Positions 18,153 to 27,350 of a DNA stretch of 64,000 nucleotides are shown in pieces; the stretch's first letter is position 1, and each line of letters opens with the position of its first letter. A program made the position numbers and the translations under genes. The notes under the pieces are model-generated. The model did not search any database. It worked only from the letters and a program-made list of their open reading frames with translations, and was not told where the DNA came from. The DNA is taken from the NCBI GenBank assembly GCA_024280295.1, contig JAJRQK010000014.1, forward strand, positions 1 to 64,000, given 5' to 3'. This stretch comes from Bacteroidota bacterium (lineage in GTDB: Bacteria > Bacteroidota > Bacteroidia > Flavobacteriales_D > Crocinitomicaceae).

Positions 18153-19604
18153 ATGAAAATTTCAATTGGTATTCTAATTCTAGCATTATTTGCTTTTTCA
18201 AGTTGGTCACAGGACGCACAAGATGTTTTAAAGGGGGAGCGAAGTGCAAGTGGTGACTTGTATTTCGCTAAAGACCTACATCATAAAATCCACAAACGGT
18301 CTAAGAGTTTCGTGTCTTTACCTGATAGCACAGTAATTCTAGTGCCAAGAGTATATACTGTTCACTTGCAAGCCTACAACCCTCTTCATTACACTCATAA
18401 TGTAGGAGTTCAGTTGCATTTAGACCCAATACAGACGTCAATACTATCCTCTCTTGAAATTCTAAAAACAAATTATTCAGACGAAAACTGGTGGGGTCTA
18501 GATGAATGGTATTTTGAAGATTGGGATGATAGTTCGAGCCAAGAGGATATCAAGACTAAAACTATTGATCAAGATACAATAAATCAAGATTTACTGGACC
18601 TTGTTGATGAAATTGAACAAATAGGACAAAATGTTAACAAAGACAGTTCCTCTAATTGCCTAAACTTAACGGCACGATTAATAAACTTGAATTTCTTAGA
18701 TGAAACTCGGACGACATCTGACTTAGATGAGATTAGAACAGAATTATCCATGATCAAAGCATGGTACACAAAATTAAGTGATGATTTAAGCTCATTCACA
18801 ATAGTATATCGAAGAAAAAAAGCAGAGATCAAAAAAGAGGCAAAAATTGATTTTATGAGTAGAGATTGGCTAACACTAAATTATCTCTCCGAAATATCTA
18901 AGAAAATTAGCATTTCAAAAAAGGAACAAGAGAAGCGAATTAGTAATTTGGATAAACTACTTAAATCAATCAAAACCGTAATGAACTCTTGGGAAAGTTC
19001 AATAGTTGAAGGGAGGTGGTTTGTTGTTATCGATCGTAAAACAATAAATAAAGGAGACCTTCACCTTCTTAAGGTCTCAATTAAACACCATCAGATGTCA
19101 ATTGATGGAGAAAAAATTACTAAAGACGAAGCGAGTGAAAAACATAAATTCTTTAGAATTCGGAAATTCAATAGAATCGTAACAGAATTATCTGCGGGAA
19201 CTATTTATACATTTCAGGATTACACACGTTTTACAACTGCAAAAAATATACTTAATGAGGAGTTTGTTGCACTAGCTAATCCCAACAAACTAGAACGAGT
19301 CGATATAACAACAATGGTGAATTTTAACATCTATCTCCCAAATTCATCCATACTTCCATTTATCCAACTAGGTGTTGGTCTAAATAAGGCCGTACCACTT
19401 GGATTACTTGGTGGCGGTTTGCGTTTCGACCTTGGAAAGAAAAAAATATTTGCAATTTCAGGAGGGCTATCCATTACAGGGATAAAAGAACTACAAGATT
19501 TAAACGTTGGTGATGTCGTGAAAGATAACTTAGAGGTAGAGAATGACTTAGAATATGAGGTCTCTCCAATAAAACCGTACTTTGGATTTCAATACAATTT
19601 TTAA
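18153..19604 (+). CDS. Secreted protein of unknown function with coiled-coil middle and barrel-like end
   Basis: Not recognised. The 483-aa product has a signal peptide (MKISIGILILALFAFSSWSQ). Residues 110-135 are strongly acidic and aromatic (DENWWGLDEWYFEDWDDS). Residues 140-290 are helical and charged, probably a coiled coil with one Cys (SSNCLN). The last 120 residues alternate hydrophobic/polar with Gly-rich strands (FIQLGVGLNKAVPLGLLGGGLRFDLG) ending in GFQYNF: a terminal aromatic, as in outer-membrane barrels. So it is probably an envelope protein, perhaps outer-membrane associated. It has no T9SS tail. It lies 60 nt ahead of another unknown gene on the same strand; whether they share a transcript is unclear. 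Confidence 0.75.
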   Translation: MKISIGILILALFAFSSWSQDAQDVLKGERSASGDLYFAKDLHHKIHKRSKSFVSLPDSTVILVPRVYTVHLQAYNPLHYTHNVGVQLHLDPIQTSILSSLEILKTNYSDENWWGLDEWYFEDWDDSSSQEDIKTKTIDQDTINQDLLDLVDEIEQIGQNVNKDSSSNCLNLTARLINLNFLDETRTTSDLDEIRTELSMIKAWYTKLSDDLSSFTIVYRRKKAEIKKEAKIDFMSRDWLTLNYLSEISKKISISKKEQEKRISNLDKLLKSIKTVMNSWESSIVEGRWFVVIDRKTINKGDLHLLKVSIKHHQMSIDGEKITKDEASEKHKFFRIRKFNRIVTELSAGTIYTFQDYTRFTTAKNILNEEFVALANPNKLERVDITTMVNFNIYLPNSSILPFIQLGVGLNKAVPLGLLGGGLRFDLGKKKIFAISGGLSITGIKELQDLNVGDVVKDNLEVENDLEYEVSPIKPYFGFQYNF

Positions 19605-19664
19605 ACTACTTTAACGGGGATGCTGAAAACCGATTAGAGTAGGCAATATTTAATAAAAACTACT

Positions 19665-20126
19665 ATGAGTAATAAAACAAATTACCTTGAAACTGATTGT
19701 TCTAACAAATTAATGATAAAAAAAACAGACGGAGAAGCTATTCTAGAATCAGAAGCTCTTGTCTCTGTTACTGATTTCATTGATCAAAGATTAGGAAATG
19801 ACCCTGTTATGGGTTATCATATGGGACTTGATACCTTTGAGAAAATGTATACGGAGATCAAAGAGTATAATGATGAACCGGCTAACATTAAAAAAATAAT
19901 CGGCGTGCGGTTTTACCATGCTCTATCCGATAGAACTTTTTCTGACCTTTCTATAGTTAATGAAAAAGATTTAGTTGCTGTTCCTACTCTTGATGATGGC
20001 AAAGATATTTACTACGTATATCCTGAAGTAGGTTTTTTACCAGCCGTAAATATTTATTCCAAATTTCGGCCTTGTCCTAAATTATGTGGAAGAGAATCGT
20101 ACCTTCCGCTTAAACCTAAAGATTAA
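19665..20126 (+). CDS. Small unknown protein with C-terminal CPxxxCG motif
   Basis: Not recognised as a named family. The 153-aa product has no signal peptide or membrane helix, so it is probably cytoplasmic. It has a helical first half (ALVSVTDFIDQRLGNDPVMGYHMGLDTFEKMYTEI), a central strand pattern IKKIIGVRFYHALSDRTFSDLSIV resembling the IxGIRxYxG core of small Bacteroidota proteins that I recall seeing near signalling genes, and a Cys pair near the end (PCPKLCG). It is followed by a terminator-like hairpin and then a multi-pass membrane gene and a two-component pair on the same strand, suggesting a shared module. Function unknown. Confidence 0.7.
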   Translation: MSNKTNYLETDCSNKLMIKKTDGEAILESEALVSVTDFIDQRLGNDPVMGYHMGLDTFEKMYTEIKEYNDEPANIKKIIGVRFYHALSDRTFSDLSIVNEKDLVAVPTLDDGKDIYYVYPEVGFLPAVNIYSKFRPCPKLCGRESYLPLKPKD

Positions 20127-20139
20127 GTTGCACTTCAAG

Positions 20140-20172
20140 AAAGCATTTCTCAGCATTGAGGAATGCTTTTTA
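20140..20172 (+). terminator. Terminator-like hairpin between the small protein and the 7TM gene
   Basis: AAAGCATTTCTCA pairs with TGAGGAATGCTTT (13 bp, one G-U, GCAT loop), followed by TTT. It ends 10 nt before the next ATG, so it could terminate or attenuate entry into the kinase operon. Confidence 0.7.
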
Positions 20173-20182
20173 GCCAATTAAA

Positions 20183-20863
20183 ATGACGCTCAAAGAAATC
20201 ACCATACTCATCGCTGATTACTCCGATTACCTAGTCGTTCTCGTAGCAGCCCTGTCGATCATACGATTTCGGAAAAGTTCATTTTTTAAAGTTCTTACAA
20301 CTTATTGTTTGTCATTAGCTTCATTATACACTATTGCAACAATTCTAGCTCGTCAAGGCGTTAACAATTGGCTTGTATATCATCTCATTGGAGTAGTTGA
20401 GATCGTTTTTGCGTTCATTCTATACAAACAGCTCGGGTTAAAAAAGATCTGGACACTCATTTTTGTTACTGTGCTCATTTTGTACTTTGCCGATTCGATT
20501 TATGTGGCGATCTCAGATTACAACGAGTTAGCATTAAATCCAAAGGCAGAAGTTTATTTCGTAAATCATCTTGGCCTTTCTGGAGGACTCCTCTTCATCC
20601 TTATCCTTGGAATTAATTTTCTGTGGACGCTTTATAAAAAGGAAGAGGTCCAAGAAATAGGGAAGTATTCTATCTTCTATATCACCTCTGGAATAACTCT
20701 TTATGCTGGTGGCGCATTTTTTGTCCATCTTTACAGCTCAATCATTATTGATCCTGAAATGAGCGATGATATCTTCTTTTACTCCTGGATCATGGTTGCA
20801 GGATTGACTTACTTTAAATTCATCTTAATCACAATTGGCCTCTGGTACGCAAAAGATGAATAG
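20183..20863 (+). CDS. Multi-pass membrane protein coupled to the histidine kinase
   Basis: A 226-aa integral membrane protein with about seven hydrophobic helices (about residues 12-28, 36-54, 65-82, 87-108, 128-148, 162-182 and 200-220). The opening IADYSDYLVVLVAALS is a pattern I recall from Bacteroidota membrane proteins placed ahead of LuxR-type two-component systems. There are no catalytic motifs. Its last codons overlap the kinase start by 8 nt, so the two are translated together; a sensing partner or signal-input subunit for the kinase, which has only one membrane helix and almost no periplasmic part, is the natural inference. Confidence 0.8.
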   Translation: MTLKEITILIADYSDYLVVLVAALSIIRFRKSSFFKVLTTYCLSLASLYTIATILARQGVNNWLVYHLIGVVEIVFAFILYKQLGLKKIWTLIFVTVLILYFADSIYVAISDYNELALNPKAEVYFVNHLGLSGGLLFILILGINFLWTLYKKEEVQEIGKYSIFYITSGITLYAGGAFFVHLYSSIIIDPEMSDDIFFYSWIMVAGLTYFKFILITIGLWYAKDE

Positions 20864-21632
20864 TGACTTTACGATCATATTACTTGGAACATTCGCAATG
20901 ACCTTCATGATCACTGTTATGTTCGCCTTCGCCTACCTCTACCAAAAAAAAATCAATCGTAAACGAATCGAACTTACACAAATTGAAGAACTCCTTCGCT
21001 CTGAAGAACTAAAGTCTGCCTATGCCTTACTTGAAGGACAAGACAAAGAACGGCAGCGTGTGGCAAATGATTTACATGATAGAATGGGTGGACAGCTATC
21101 CACATTAAAAATATTTTTGGATCTACTAGAGGGAACTAACCTAGACACCAAACAAAAAGAATTAATCACCAAACTTCAATCTTCAGCTCAAACATCAATC
21201 GAAGAAGTGCGCTCAATTGCGCATGACATGAGCAATTCGACCCTCAATTATTTCGGCTTACAGAAAGCAATCGAACATTTATGTGAAGTGATCTCTGAAT
21301 CGAAGAAAATCAATGTAACTCAGCATATCGAGATCAATGTTGAACTCTCAACGGAACTTATGCGTGATCTATATCAGATTATTCAGGAATTGATCACAAA
21401 TACACTTCGGCATGCACAGGCGAGCAAAATCCACTTGGAATTAAATGCCTTGAGGGATGGAATAAATCTTATCTATGAAGATAATGGCACTGGGTTCGAT
21501 TCCAGCGCACCATACAAAGGGATTGGCGTACGAAGCCTGAACATGAGAACAGAGCGATACAACGGAACAGTGATTATCGACAGTAAATTGGGAAAAGGAA
21601 CGACATTCATCATTGAAATACCTTCGGTATGA
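20856..21632 (+). CDS. Sensor histidine kinase (HisKA_3, LuxR-system type)
   Basis: A 258-aa kinase; ATG 20856 is chosen over an upstream TTG because it starts the protein just before the membrane helix (IILLGTFAMTFMITVMFAFAYLY). Next come a short coiled coil (residues 33-60), the phosphoacceptor region KERQRVANDLHDRMGGQL with His74, and an HATPase_c domain (N-box ELITNTLRHAQASKI, G-box DNGTGFD). There is almost no periplasmic sensor, so the input may come from the preceding membrane protein. The stop overlaps the regulator's start in ATGA, giving a tight kinase/regulator pair. Confidence 0.95.
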   Translation: MNSDFTIILLGTFAMTFMITVMFAFAYLYQKKINRKRIELTQIEELLRSEELKSAYALLEGQDKERQRVANDLHDRMGGQLSTLKIFLDLLEGTNLDTKQKELITKLQSSAQTSIEEVRSIAHDMSNSTLNYFGLQKAIEHLCEVISESKKINVTQHIEINVELSTELMRDLYQIIQELITNTLRHAQASKIHLELNALRDGINLIYEDNGTGFDSSAPYKGIGVRSLNMRTERYNGTVIIDSKLGKGTTFIIEIPSV

Positions 21633-22249
21633 GTAAATCATTAAAAATATTAATTGCAGACGATCACGCAATCGTTGCTACCGGCGTGAAAGCTATCTTG
21701 GATACAACTGAGCATAACGTTTTAGATGTAGTGAGCAACGGGCAAGAAGTTCTCGACGTGATCGAATTCACGGCAGTCGACCTCATTCTAATGGATATAA
21801 ATATGCCAATAATGAATGGCATTGAATGCACAAGAAAAGTCAAGAAAATTAATCCTGAGATTAAAGTCATCATTCTCACGATGTACAATCAGAAGCAGTT
21901 CATTCGAGAATTACTCGAAGTTGGCGCTGACGGCTGTGTACTAAAGAGTAATACTGGTAAAGAACTCATAACAGCAATCGATCGAGTTAGTTCAGGGAAA
22001 ACTTATTTTGATCATATAAATGAATTTATTGACCCCGTTCGAGAGCTAAAGGAGTACAAGTTGAGCGAACGAGAAATAGAAGTAATCCTCCAAATCTCCG
22101 AAGGATATACGAGTAGAGAAATTGCTGACAGATTATTTATCTCCGAACACACTGTAAAGACCCACAGAAAAAACATTTTTAGGAAATTAGAACTAAAAGG
22201 AACATCTCAACTCATTCAATTTGCGATGAATAACGGATTAATAGGATGA
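21629..22249 (+). CDS. NarL/LuxR-family response regulator
   Basis: A 206-aa DNA-binding regulator: receiver domain (residues 5-120) with acidic pocket DD11-12, phosphorylatable Asp56 in LILMDINMP and a Lys near 106, then a LuxR-type helix-turn-helix (SEREIEVILQISEGYTSREI...HTVKTHRKNIFRKL). It begins inside the kinase stop (ATGA), so the two are co-translated and presumably cognate. Its targets are unknown. It ends in front of a REP-like palindrome shared with the convergent M23 peptidase gene. Confidence 0.96.
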   Translation: MSKSLKILIADDHAIVATGVKAILDTTEHNVLDVVSNGQEVLDVIEFTAVDLILMDINMPIMNGIECTRKVKKINPEIKVIILTMYNQKQFIRELLEVGADGCVLKSNTGKELITAIDRVSSGKTYFDHINEFIDPVRELKEYKLSEREIEVILQISEGYTSREIADRLFISEHTVKTHRKNIFRKLELKGTSQLIQFAMNNGLIG

Positions 22250-22269
22250 ATGTCGATATCCTAAAGCAG

Positions 22270-22340
22270 GAATGAAAAACCATTTATTCTCGATACTTTT
22301 TTCTACAAAAAACACTCGAAATGACATTGCTTTTTCATTC
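22270..22340. repeat. REP-like palindrome / bidirectional terminator
   Basis: GAATGAAAAA...TTTTTCATTC forms the outer stem; inside, TTCTCGATACTTTTTT pairs imperfectly with AAAAAACACTCGAAATGAC around CTAC. The TTCTCGA...TCGAAATGAC arrangement matches a repetitive extragenic palindrome I recall from many flavobacterial genomes. It separates the convergent regulator and M23 genes and should stop transcription in both directions. Confidence 0.65.
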
Positions 22341-22349
22341 TGAGATGAA

Positions 22350-24041
22350 TTACTTAAACGTAATCACTCGTTCCCACTCCTTCACATTCCCCAACTTATC
22401 TTCCACACGAAGCAGTACAGTCTTTTTACCTACAACGTCTGCTGGACGGTTAAACGTCACATAATTCCCCTTGTATTCGTACTCCAATAAATACCATTTT
22501 CCATCGATAAACAAGTCATAATCACCTATCCCTATATGTGCATCAGAAATTTTCCACGTCATTTTCTTAGATGATGTGTACGCCGTTGTACTCTTAAAAT
22601 TAAGCGTCGAAATAGAAGGTGCAGTGACATCACGCTTAATCTTGTATGTCCCAAAATAACTTGATTCTGCAAAGTAATAACCATTCTCGTATGTGGCAAC
22701 AAGTCTTCGGGTTCTTCCTTTTTCTGTTATAAATTCGATGTAATATTTACCGTCGTCTTCTGCCTCTGACTTTATTTTAACTCGAAACGCACTATGGACT
22801 GGAACTGCGGCTTCTCCGATCTGGTAACCTATTTTCGATTCGTACAATTTCATTGGTTCATAGGTTGTAGCAATGTCAAATTCAACACTTCGTTCTTCAT
22901 TTTCAAGCAACAACGGATATCCTGGTTGCAAATAAGTTAGATCGACGCCAAGGTCATCATTCGGATTTATAGAACCAGCTGTAACTGATAATTCGAACTC
23001 AAGGACAGATTTATTTCCTTTCGGATCAAATGCAATGTATTTCACTTTAAACTTGTCTCCTGGCTTCGCCTTTATTATTCCATTCTTCCCATATTTATAG
23101 ATTGGAAGGTCGTTTTCTTTAGTTTTGAAACACTTATGGTATTTTTTTCTCCGAATAGAATACTCTACATAATCCTTATGTGAATTGACATATCGTGTAC
23201 TCTCGTATGGAATACGATCTGTTTGTTGACCAAAAAGAGTATCTCCATTAACAATCAAAATACTCCCATAAAGTCCACATTGATTTCCTGCCCCATCCAA
23301 TCGATCGATCGCATCCACGGCAATACCAATTCCCCCTGTTGCTGTACAAAAGTTTGCTGGAATTGTTACTTTATCTGCTCCAATATAATAACCATAAGTT
23401 CCTTTTTTTACGGTTCGCACAACAGACTTTCCTGGATGCTGATATCCGTCTTTTGTTAACCCATAGATCTTCAACCCTCTGATTTCAGGCTTCTTAGAAT
23501 CTGCAATATCAAATCCAAATACTAATGGATTCAATGCCACTTCCGTTTTTGTATCACGAATCTCAAAATGAACATGAGGTGCTGTAGAACCACCAGTGTT
23601 TCCTGAGAGCGCGAAAACTTGACCTCTCTTAAGTCTTATTTCGTTTCGTTTTGGAAATATTTCGACTGCATAATTCTGTTCTTTCTCTTGAGTTACTCGA
23701 ACAATGGAATCAACCAATCCTTTAAACTCACTGCAATGTGCATAAACGCTCGTAACGCCATTCGGATGATCAATATAAACCACTTTCCCGTATCCGTAAG
23801 GAGAAACCTTAATTCGAGAGACAAAACCCTCCTCGATTGAATACAAATTATAGCCAATTCGATTATTTGTCTTAAAATCAATCCCCATGTGGAAATGATT
23901 TGGACGTAACTCTCCGAAATTGGATGATAGAATTAATGGTATACCTAGAGGAGCATGATAGCCACCTTTTGGGATGTTTTGACCTAAGCTTATCGAAGTC
24001 GACAAACATAAAACTGTACAAGCAAATAAAGACTTAATCAT
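22350..24041 (-). CDS. Secreted M23 (LytM-type) metallopeptidase with Ig-like C-terminal region
   Basis: Zinc endopeptidase of the M23 family, which cuts peptide cross-links in cell-wall peptidoglycan. The 563-aa protein has a signal peptide (residues 1-20, ending SISLG) and the catalytic domain at 30-170: first zinc ligands in HFHMGIDF (His51, Asp55), GYGKVVYIDHPNG, AHCSEF, then APHVHFEIRD with the HxH ligand and base. All expected zinc residues are intact. Residues 180-560 form several beta-rich, probably Ig-like modules (KMTWKISDAHIGIGDYDLFIDG) with no T9SS tail, so it probably acts in the periplasm. It could be an activator-type or true endopeptidase. Divergent from the coiled-coil/zapA genes. 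Confidence 0.92.
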   Translation of the reverse strand: MIKSLFACTVLCLSTSISLGQNIPKGGYHAPLGIPLILSSNFGELRPNHFHMGIDFKTNNRIGYNLYSIEEGFVSRIKVSPYGYGKVVYIDHPNGVTSVYAHCSEFKGLVDSIVRVTQEKEQNYAVEIFPKRNEIRLKRGQVFALSGNTGGSTAPHVHFEIRDTKTEVALNPLVFGFDIADSKKPEIRGLKIYGLTKDGYQHPGKSVVRTVKKGTYGYYIGADKVTIPANFCTATGGIGIAVDAIDRLDGAGNQCGLYGSILIVNGDTLFGQQTDRIPYESTRYVNSHKDYVEYSIRRKKYHKCFKTKENDLPIYKYGKNGIIKAKPGDKFKVKYIAFDPKGNKSVLEFELSVTAGSINPNDDLGVDLTYLQPGYPLLLENEERSVEFDIATTYEPMKLYESKIGYQIGEAAVPVHSAFRVKIKSEAEDDGKYYIEFITEKGRTRRLVATYENGYYFAESSYFGTYKIKRDVTAPSISTLNFKSTTAYTSSKKMTWKISDAHIGIGDYDLFIDGKWYLLEYEYKGNYVTFNRPADVVGKKTVLLRVEDKLGNVKEWERVITFK

Positions 24042-24142
24042 TTATCAAAAATAGGTGTTTGATAAAAATAAGAGCAACAATCGGACAAAAAATCTTGGCA
24101 GTGTCTATATCTCTACTATTTTTGTATAAAAGTCGTAATTTT

Positions 24143-24451
24143 ATGTCTGATCGTATAAGTCAACTTATTGACCAAGTTCGAGAGAAGTCAATTCTCCATC
24201 GAGATCAATTAGTAACTGAGCGTTCGAAAAATGAAACTCTTCAAACTGAAGTAAACGCTCTAAAAACTTCGTTAAGTGATTCCACTTCGAAAATAGATGC
24301 GTTGAAGGTTGAAGTTGAAACATTGAAGAAAGTACAAATTACGTCGAAGGAACAAAACGCTGTTGCTGTAAATGAAACGAGTGTTTCGGATGAGCAAATA
24401 GATGATTTGGTGAAGGAAATAGAATACTGCATTGGGCAGTTAAAGAGATAA
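24143..24451 (+). CDS. Coiled-coil protein preceding ZapA
   Basis: ATG 24143 (MSDRISQLIDQVREKS) is chosen; the longer frame upstream adds non-family sequence. The 102-aa product is nearly all one coiled coil (residues 1-70) with heptads such as ETLQTEVNALKTSLSDSTSKIDALKVEVETL, and an acidic tail. It ends 5 nt before zapA. Placement suggests a ZapB-like partner of the Z-ring factor ZapA, but coiled coils give little sequence proof. Confidence 0.7.
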   Translation: MSDRISQLIDQVREKSILHRDQLVTERSKNETLQTEVNALKTSLSDSTSKIDALKVEVETLKKVQITSKEQNAVAVNETSVSDEQIDDLVKEIEYCIGQLKR

Positions 24452-24456
24452 TAAAC

Positions 24457-24738
24457 ATGGCGAAGCAGTCATTGAAAGTTGTAGTTGCAGGAAGAACATA
24501 CCCTCTATCGGTTAGTGATGAGGAGGCGAAAAAAGTTGAGAACGCAGCAAAAGACATCAATAAGGCAATTAAGATGCTTCAAGATAGTTACGCCGTGAAA
24601 GACATGCAAGATTTATTAGCTATGACAGCATTGCAATTAGCAGTGAAAGATGGCAAAGGTGTTGCAATTGCTCCAACAGAAGATCTAGGCAAGATCGAAA
24701 ATGAGCTAAATGATCTTCTAAAAGAGTTGGATAAATAA
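24457..24738 (+). CDS. zapA: Cell division protein ZapA
   Basis: ZapA cross-links FtsZ protofilaments at the division site. The 93-aa product has the small beta-strand head (SLKVVVAGRTYPLSVSDEEAKKVENAAKDIN) and a C-terminal helix (DMQDLLAMTALQLAV) in which the family's dimerisation coiled coil begins. Length normal. Co-directional with the coiled-coil gene before it and rny after it (82-nt gap). Confidence 0.9.
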   Translation: MAKQSLKVVVAGRTYPLSVSDEEAKKVENAAKDINKAIKMLQDSYAVKDMQDLLAMTALQLAVKDGKGVAIAPTEDLGKIENELNDLLKELDK

Positions 24739-24820
24739 TCCAACTTCTCTCTATTCCCCTTCTCGAATTTATAGTCTCAGTGTTAATGAAGTTGATAATA
24801 TTTTAAACTATTAGTGAACT

Positions 24821-26353
24821 ATGGAAAGTATTGTATATGGAATTATTGGTGCCGTAGCGGGAATTATTATCGCATTTTTGGTACAGGCAGTAATTCTTAA
24901 AAAGCGGAAAGAGCAGATCGTTTCAGATGCGGAGAAAGAAGGTGAAGTCCTCAAGCAAAAGAAAATGCTTCAAGCTAAGGAGAAGTTCCTGTCTTTGAAG
25001 GAGGATCATGAAAAAAAGATTAAAGATCGTGAACGGAAACTACAATCATCTGAAGATCGTTCTCGTGGAAAAGAGAAAAGTCTCTCGCAAAAGATCGAAG
25101 AGGTAAACAGAAAAGACAAACAACTCGAAAATAGCCGATTATCTCAAGAAGCTAAAGTTAAAGCACTTGATGCCAAGCACATTGAAATTGATAAAATGCA
25201 TCAAAAGAACGTTGCTGAATTATCTAAGATCAGTGGAATGTCAGCCGAAGATGCAAAAGCAGGTTTAGTTGAATCATTGAAAGATGAAGCACGAACAAAT
25301 GCAATGGCACACATTAATGAAATCATTGAAGAATCAAAATTGAATGCCAATCGTGAAGCTAGAAAAATTGTAATTCAAACAATTCAGCGAGTAGCTACGG
25401 AACAAGCAGTTGAGAATTCAGTTTCCATCTTTAATATTGATTCTGATGAAGTGAAAGGTCGAATTATTGGTCGTGAAGGTCGAAACATTCGTGCTTTAGA
25501 AGCTGCAACTGGAGTTGAAATTGTTGTTGATGACACACCTGAGGCAATTATCTTATCCTGCTTTGATCCGATAAGAAGAGAAATCGCGCGATTGGCTTTA
25601 CATCAACTCGTTTCTGATGGTCGAATTCACCCTGCAAGAATTGAGGAGGTTGTAAAGAAAACACGCAAGCAACTCGAAGAAGAAATTGCCGAAACTGGAA
25701 AACGTACCTGTATCGATCTTGGAATCCACGGATTACATGCAGAATTAACTCGTATGGTTGGTCGAATGAAATACAGATCATCTTATGGACAAAACCTACT
25801 CCAACACTCACGCGAAGTTGCAAACATGTGCGCGCTAATGGCGACCGAACTTGGATTGAATGTTAAACTTGCAAAACGTGCAGGATTGCTTCACGATATC
25901 GGGAAGGTTCCAGATGAGCAACCAGAATTACCACACGCTGTTCTCGGGATGAAATTGGCTGAGAAGTATGGTGAAAAACCTGATGTATGTAACGCAATTG
26001 GAGCTCACCATGATGAAGTTGAAATGACAACACTCATCTCCCCTATTGTACAAGTTTGTGATGCCATGTCAGGAGCTCGGCCAGGAGCAAGAAGAGAAAT
26101 CGTAGAGTCCTACATCAAGAGAATCAAAGATCTGGAAGGACTTGCTCTTTCTTATGATGGAGTGAGTACCGCTTATGCGATTCAAGCGGGTAGAGAATTA
26201 AGAGTACTTGTCGAGAGTGATAAAGTAACAGATGCGGAAGCAGATGAGCTGTCATTTAAAATTTCACAACGTATTCAAACTGAAATGACCTATCCAGGTC
26301 AGGTGAAAGTGACCTTGATTCGTGAGAAACGTGCTGTGAATTACGCGAAATAA
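24821..26353 (+). CDS. rny: Ribonuclease Y
   Basis: A membrane-anchored endoribonuclease that starts mRNA decay. The 510-aa protein has an N-terminal membrane helix ([22 protein letters not shown]), a long charged coiled coil (30-190), a KH domain ([22 protein letters not shown]) and an HD domain ([13 protein letters not shown], with the HD pair). Length matches the family. The polysaccharide locus begins 1 nt after its stop, so those genes may be transcribed as its extension. Confidence 0.97.
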   Translation: MESIVYGIIGAVAGIIIAFLVQAVILKKRKEQIVSDAEKEGEVLKQKKMLQAKEKFLSLKEDHEKKIKDRERKLQSSEDRSRGKEKSLSQKIEEVNRKDKQLENSRLSQEAKVKALDAKHIEIDKMHQKNVAELSKISGMSAEDAKAGLVESLKDEARTNAMAHINEIIEESKLNANREARKIVIQTIQRVATEQAVENSVSIFNIDSDEVKGRIIGREGRNIRALEAATGVEIVVDDTPEAIILSCFDPIRREIARLALHQLVSDGRIHPARIEEVVKKTRKQLEEEIAETGKRTCIDLGIHGLHAELTRMVGRMKYRSSYGQNLLQHSREVANMCALMATELGLNVKLAKRAGLLHDIGKVPDEQPELPHAVLGMKLAEKYGEKPDVCNAIGAHHDEVEMTTLISPIVQVCDAMSGARPGARREIVESYIKRIKDLEGLALSYDGVSTAYAIQAGRELRVLVESDKVTDAEADELSFKISQRIQTEMTYPGQVKVTLIREKRAVNYAK

Positions 26354-26354
26354 T

Positions 26355-27350
26355 ATGAGTTTAGCTAAAGCATTAAAGCTCTTAGAATCGAAGCACGTCC
26401 TAGTAACTGGAGGAGCTGGATTTATTGGTTCTAACATCGTTGGTAAATTACTGAGTAATGATGTCAAGGTTACTGTCTTAGACAACTTATCAACAGGAAA
26501 GAGATCGAATCTCAAGGAATTTGAAGGCAATGATTTATTTCGTTTCATTGAAGGGGATATTACAGACTTCAGCACTTGCATGAACTCTATGAAAGGCGTA
26601 GATGTAATTACACATCAAGCAGCTCTAGGGTCAGTACCAAGATCAATTGAATTCCCACACAACACACATAATGTTAATGCCACTGGTTATTTGAACATGT
26701 TACATGCAGCAAAAGAATCAGGCATCAAGCGTATGGTTTACGCAAGTTCATCTTCAGTTTATGGTGATAGCAAAATCTCCCCCAAGAAAATTGGTGTAGA
26801 AGGAGAATTACTTTCTCCTTATGCTGTGACAAAGCGATTGAATGAAGAATATGCGATGGTTTACAATAAACTGCACGACATGCAAACAATTGGGCTACGT
26901 TATTTTAATGTATTTGGCCCAAAGCAAGATCCAAATGGAGTTTATGCAGCTGCAATTCCAAAGTTTATTGATAAGATGATCACTGGAGACCAATTAACAA
27001 TCAATGGTGATGGTGGACAAACAAGAGATTTCACTTATGTAAAGAATGCTGTTAAAGCAAATATTCTTGCACTAGCAACAACAAACGAAAGTGCATACGG
27101 GCATGCCTTTAATATTGCTTGTGGGACTTATTTCTCATTGAATGATGTTGTCGCTGCTATTAAAGAAGTGCTTATCGATTTAGGGAAATACAATGAGGAT
27201 TGCACCATTGTCAATGGACCTGATCGTCCAGGTGACATTCGCGATTCATTAGCAGATATTACTAACACAACAGAGCAATTAGGGTATGATGACCTCAATT
27301 ATTTTGAAGAAGGCATCAGCGAGTACTTGAAGTTGCTTTGCGCTGAATGA
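26355..27350 (+). CDS. NAD-dependent epimerase (UDP-GlcNAc C4-epimerase type)
   Basis: Extended short-chain dehydrogenase that interconverts UDP-sugars, most like the WbpP/TviC group of UDP-N-acetylglucosamine 4-epimerases. Rossmann motif VLVTGGAGFIGSNI (residues 15-28), Asp of VLDNLSTGKRSN, Ser/Tyr/Lys triad in YASSSSVYGD and SPYAVTKRLNEEY, and the sugar-binding region FNVFGPKQDPNGVYAAAIPKF. 331 aa. ATG lies 1 nt after rny. It would feed the O-antigen-type pathway with a GalNAc-type precursor. Exact substrate uncertain. Confidence 0.92.
   Translation: MSLAKALKLLESKHVLVTGGAGFIGSNIVGKLLSNDVKVTVLDNLSTGKRSNLKEFEGNDLFRFIEGDITDFSTCMNSMKGVDVITHQAALGSVPRSIEFPHNTHNVNATGYLNMLHAAKESGIKRMVYASSSSVYGDSKISPKKIGVEGELLSPYAVTKRLNEEYAMVYNKLHDMQTIGLRYFNVFGPKQDPNGVYAAAIPKFIDKMITGDQLTINGDGGQTRDFTYVKNAVKANILALATTNESAYGHAFNIACGTYFSLNDVVAAIKEVLIDLGKYNEDCTIVNGPDRPGDIRDSLADITNTTEQLGYDDLNYFEEGISEYLKLLCAE

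Noticed and set aside
24739-24820. 6S RNA (ssrS) after zapA, as in enterobacteria
   Set aside because: The gap is only 82 nt and shows no long imperfect hairpin.
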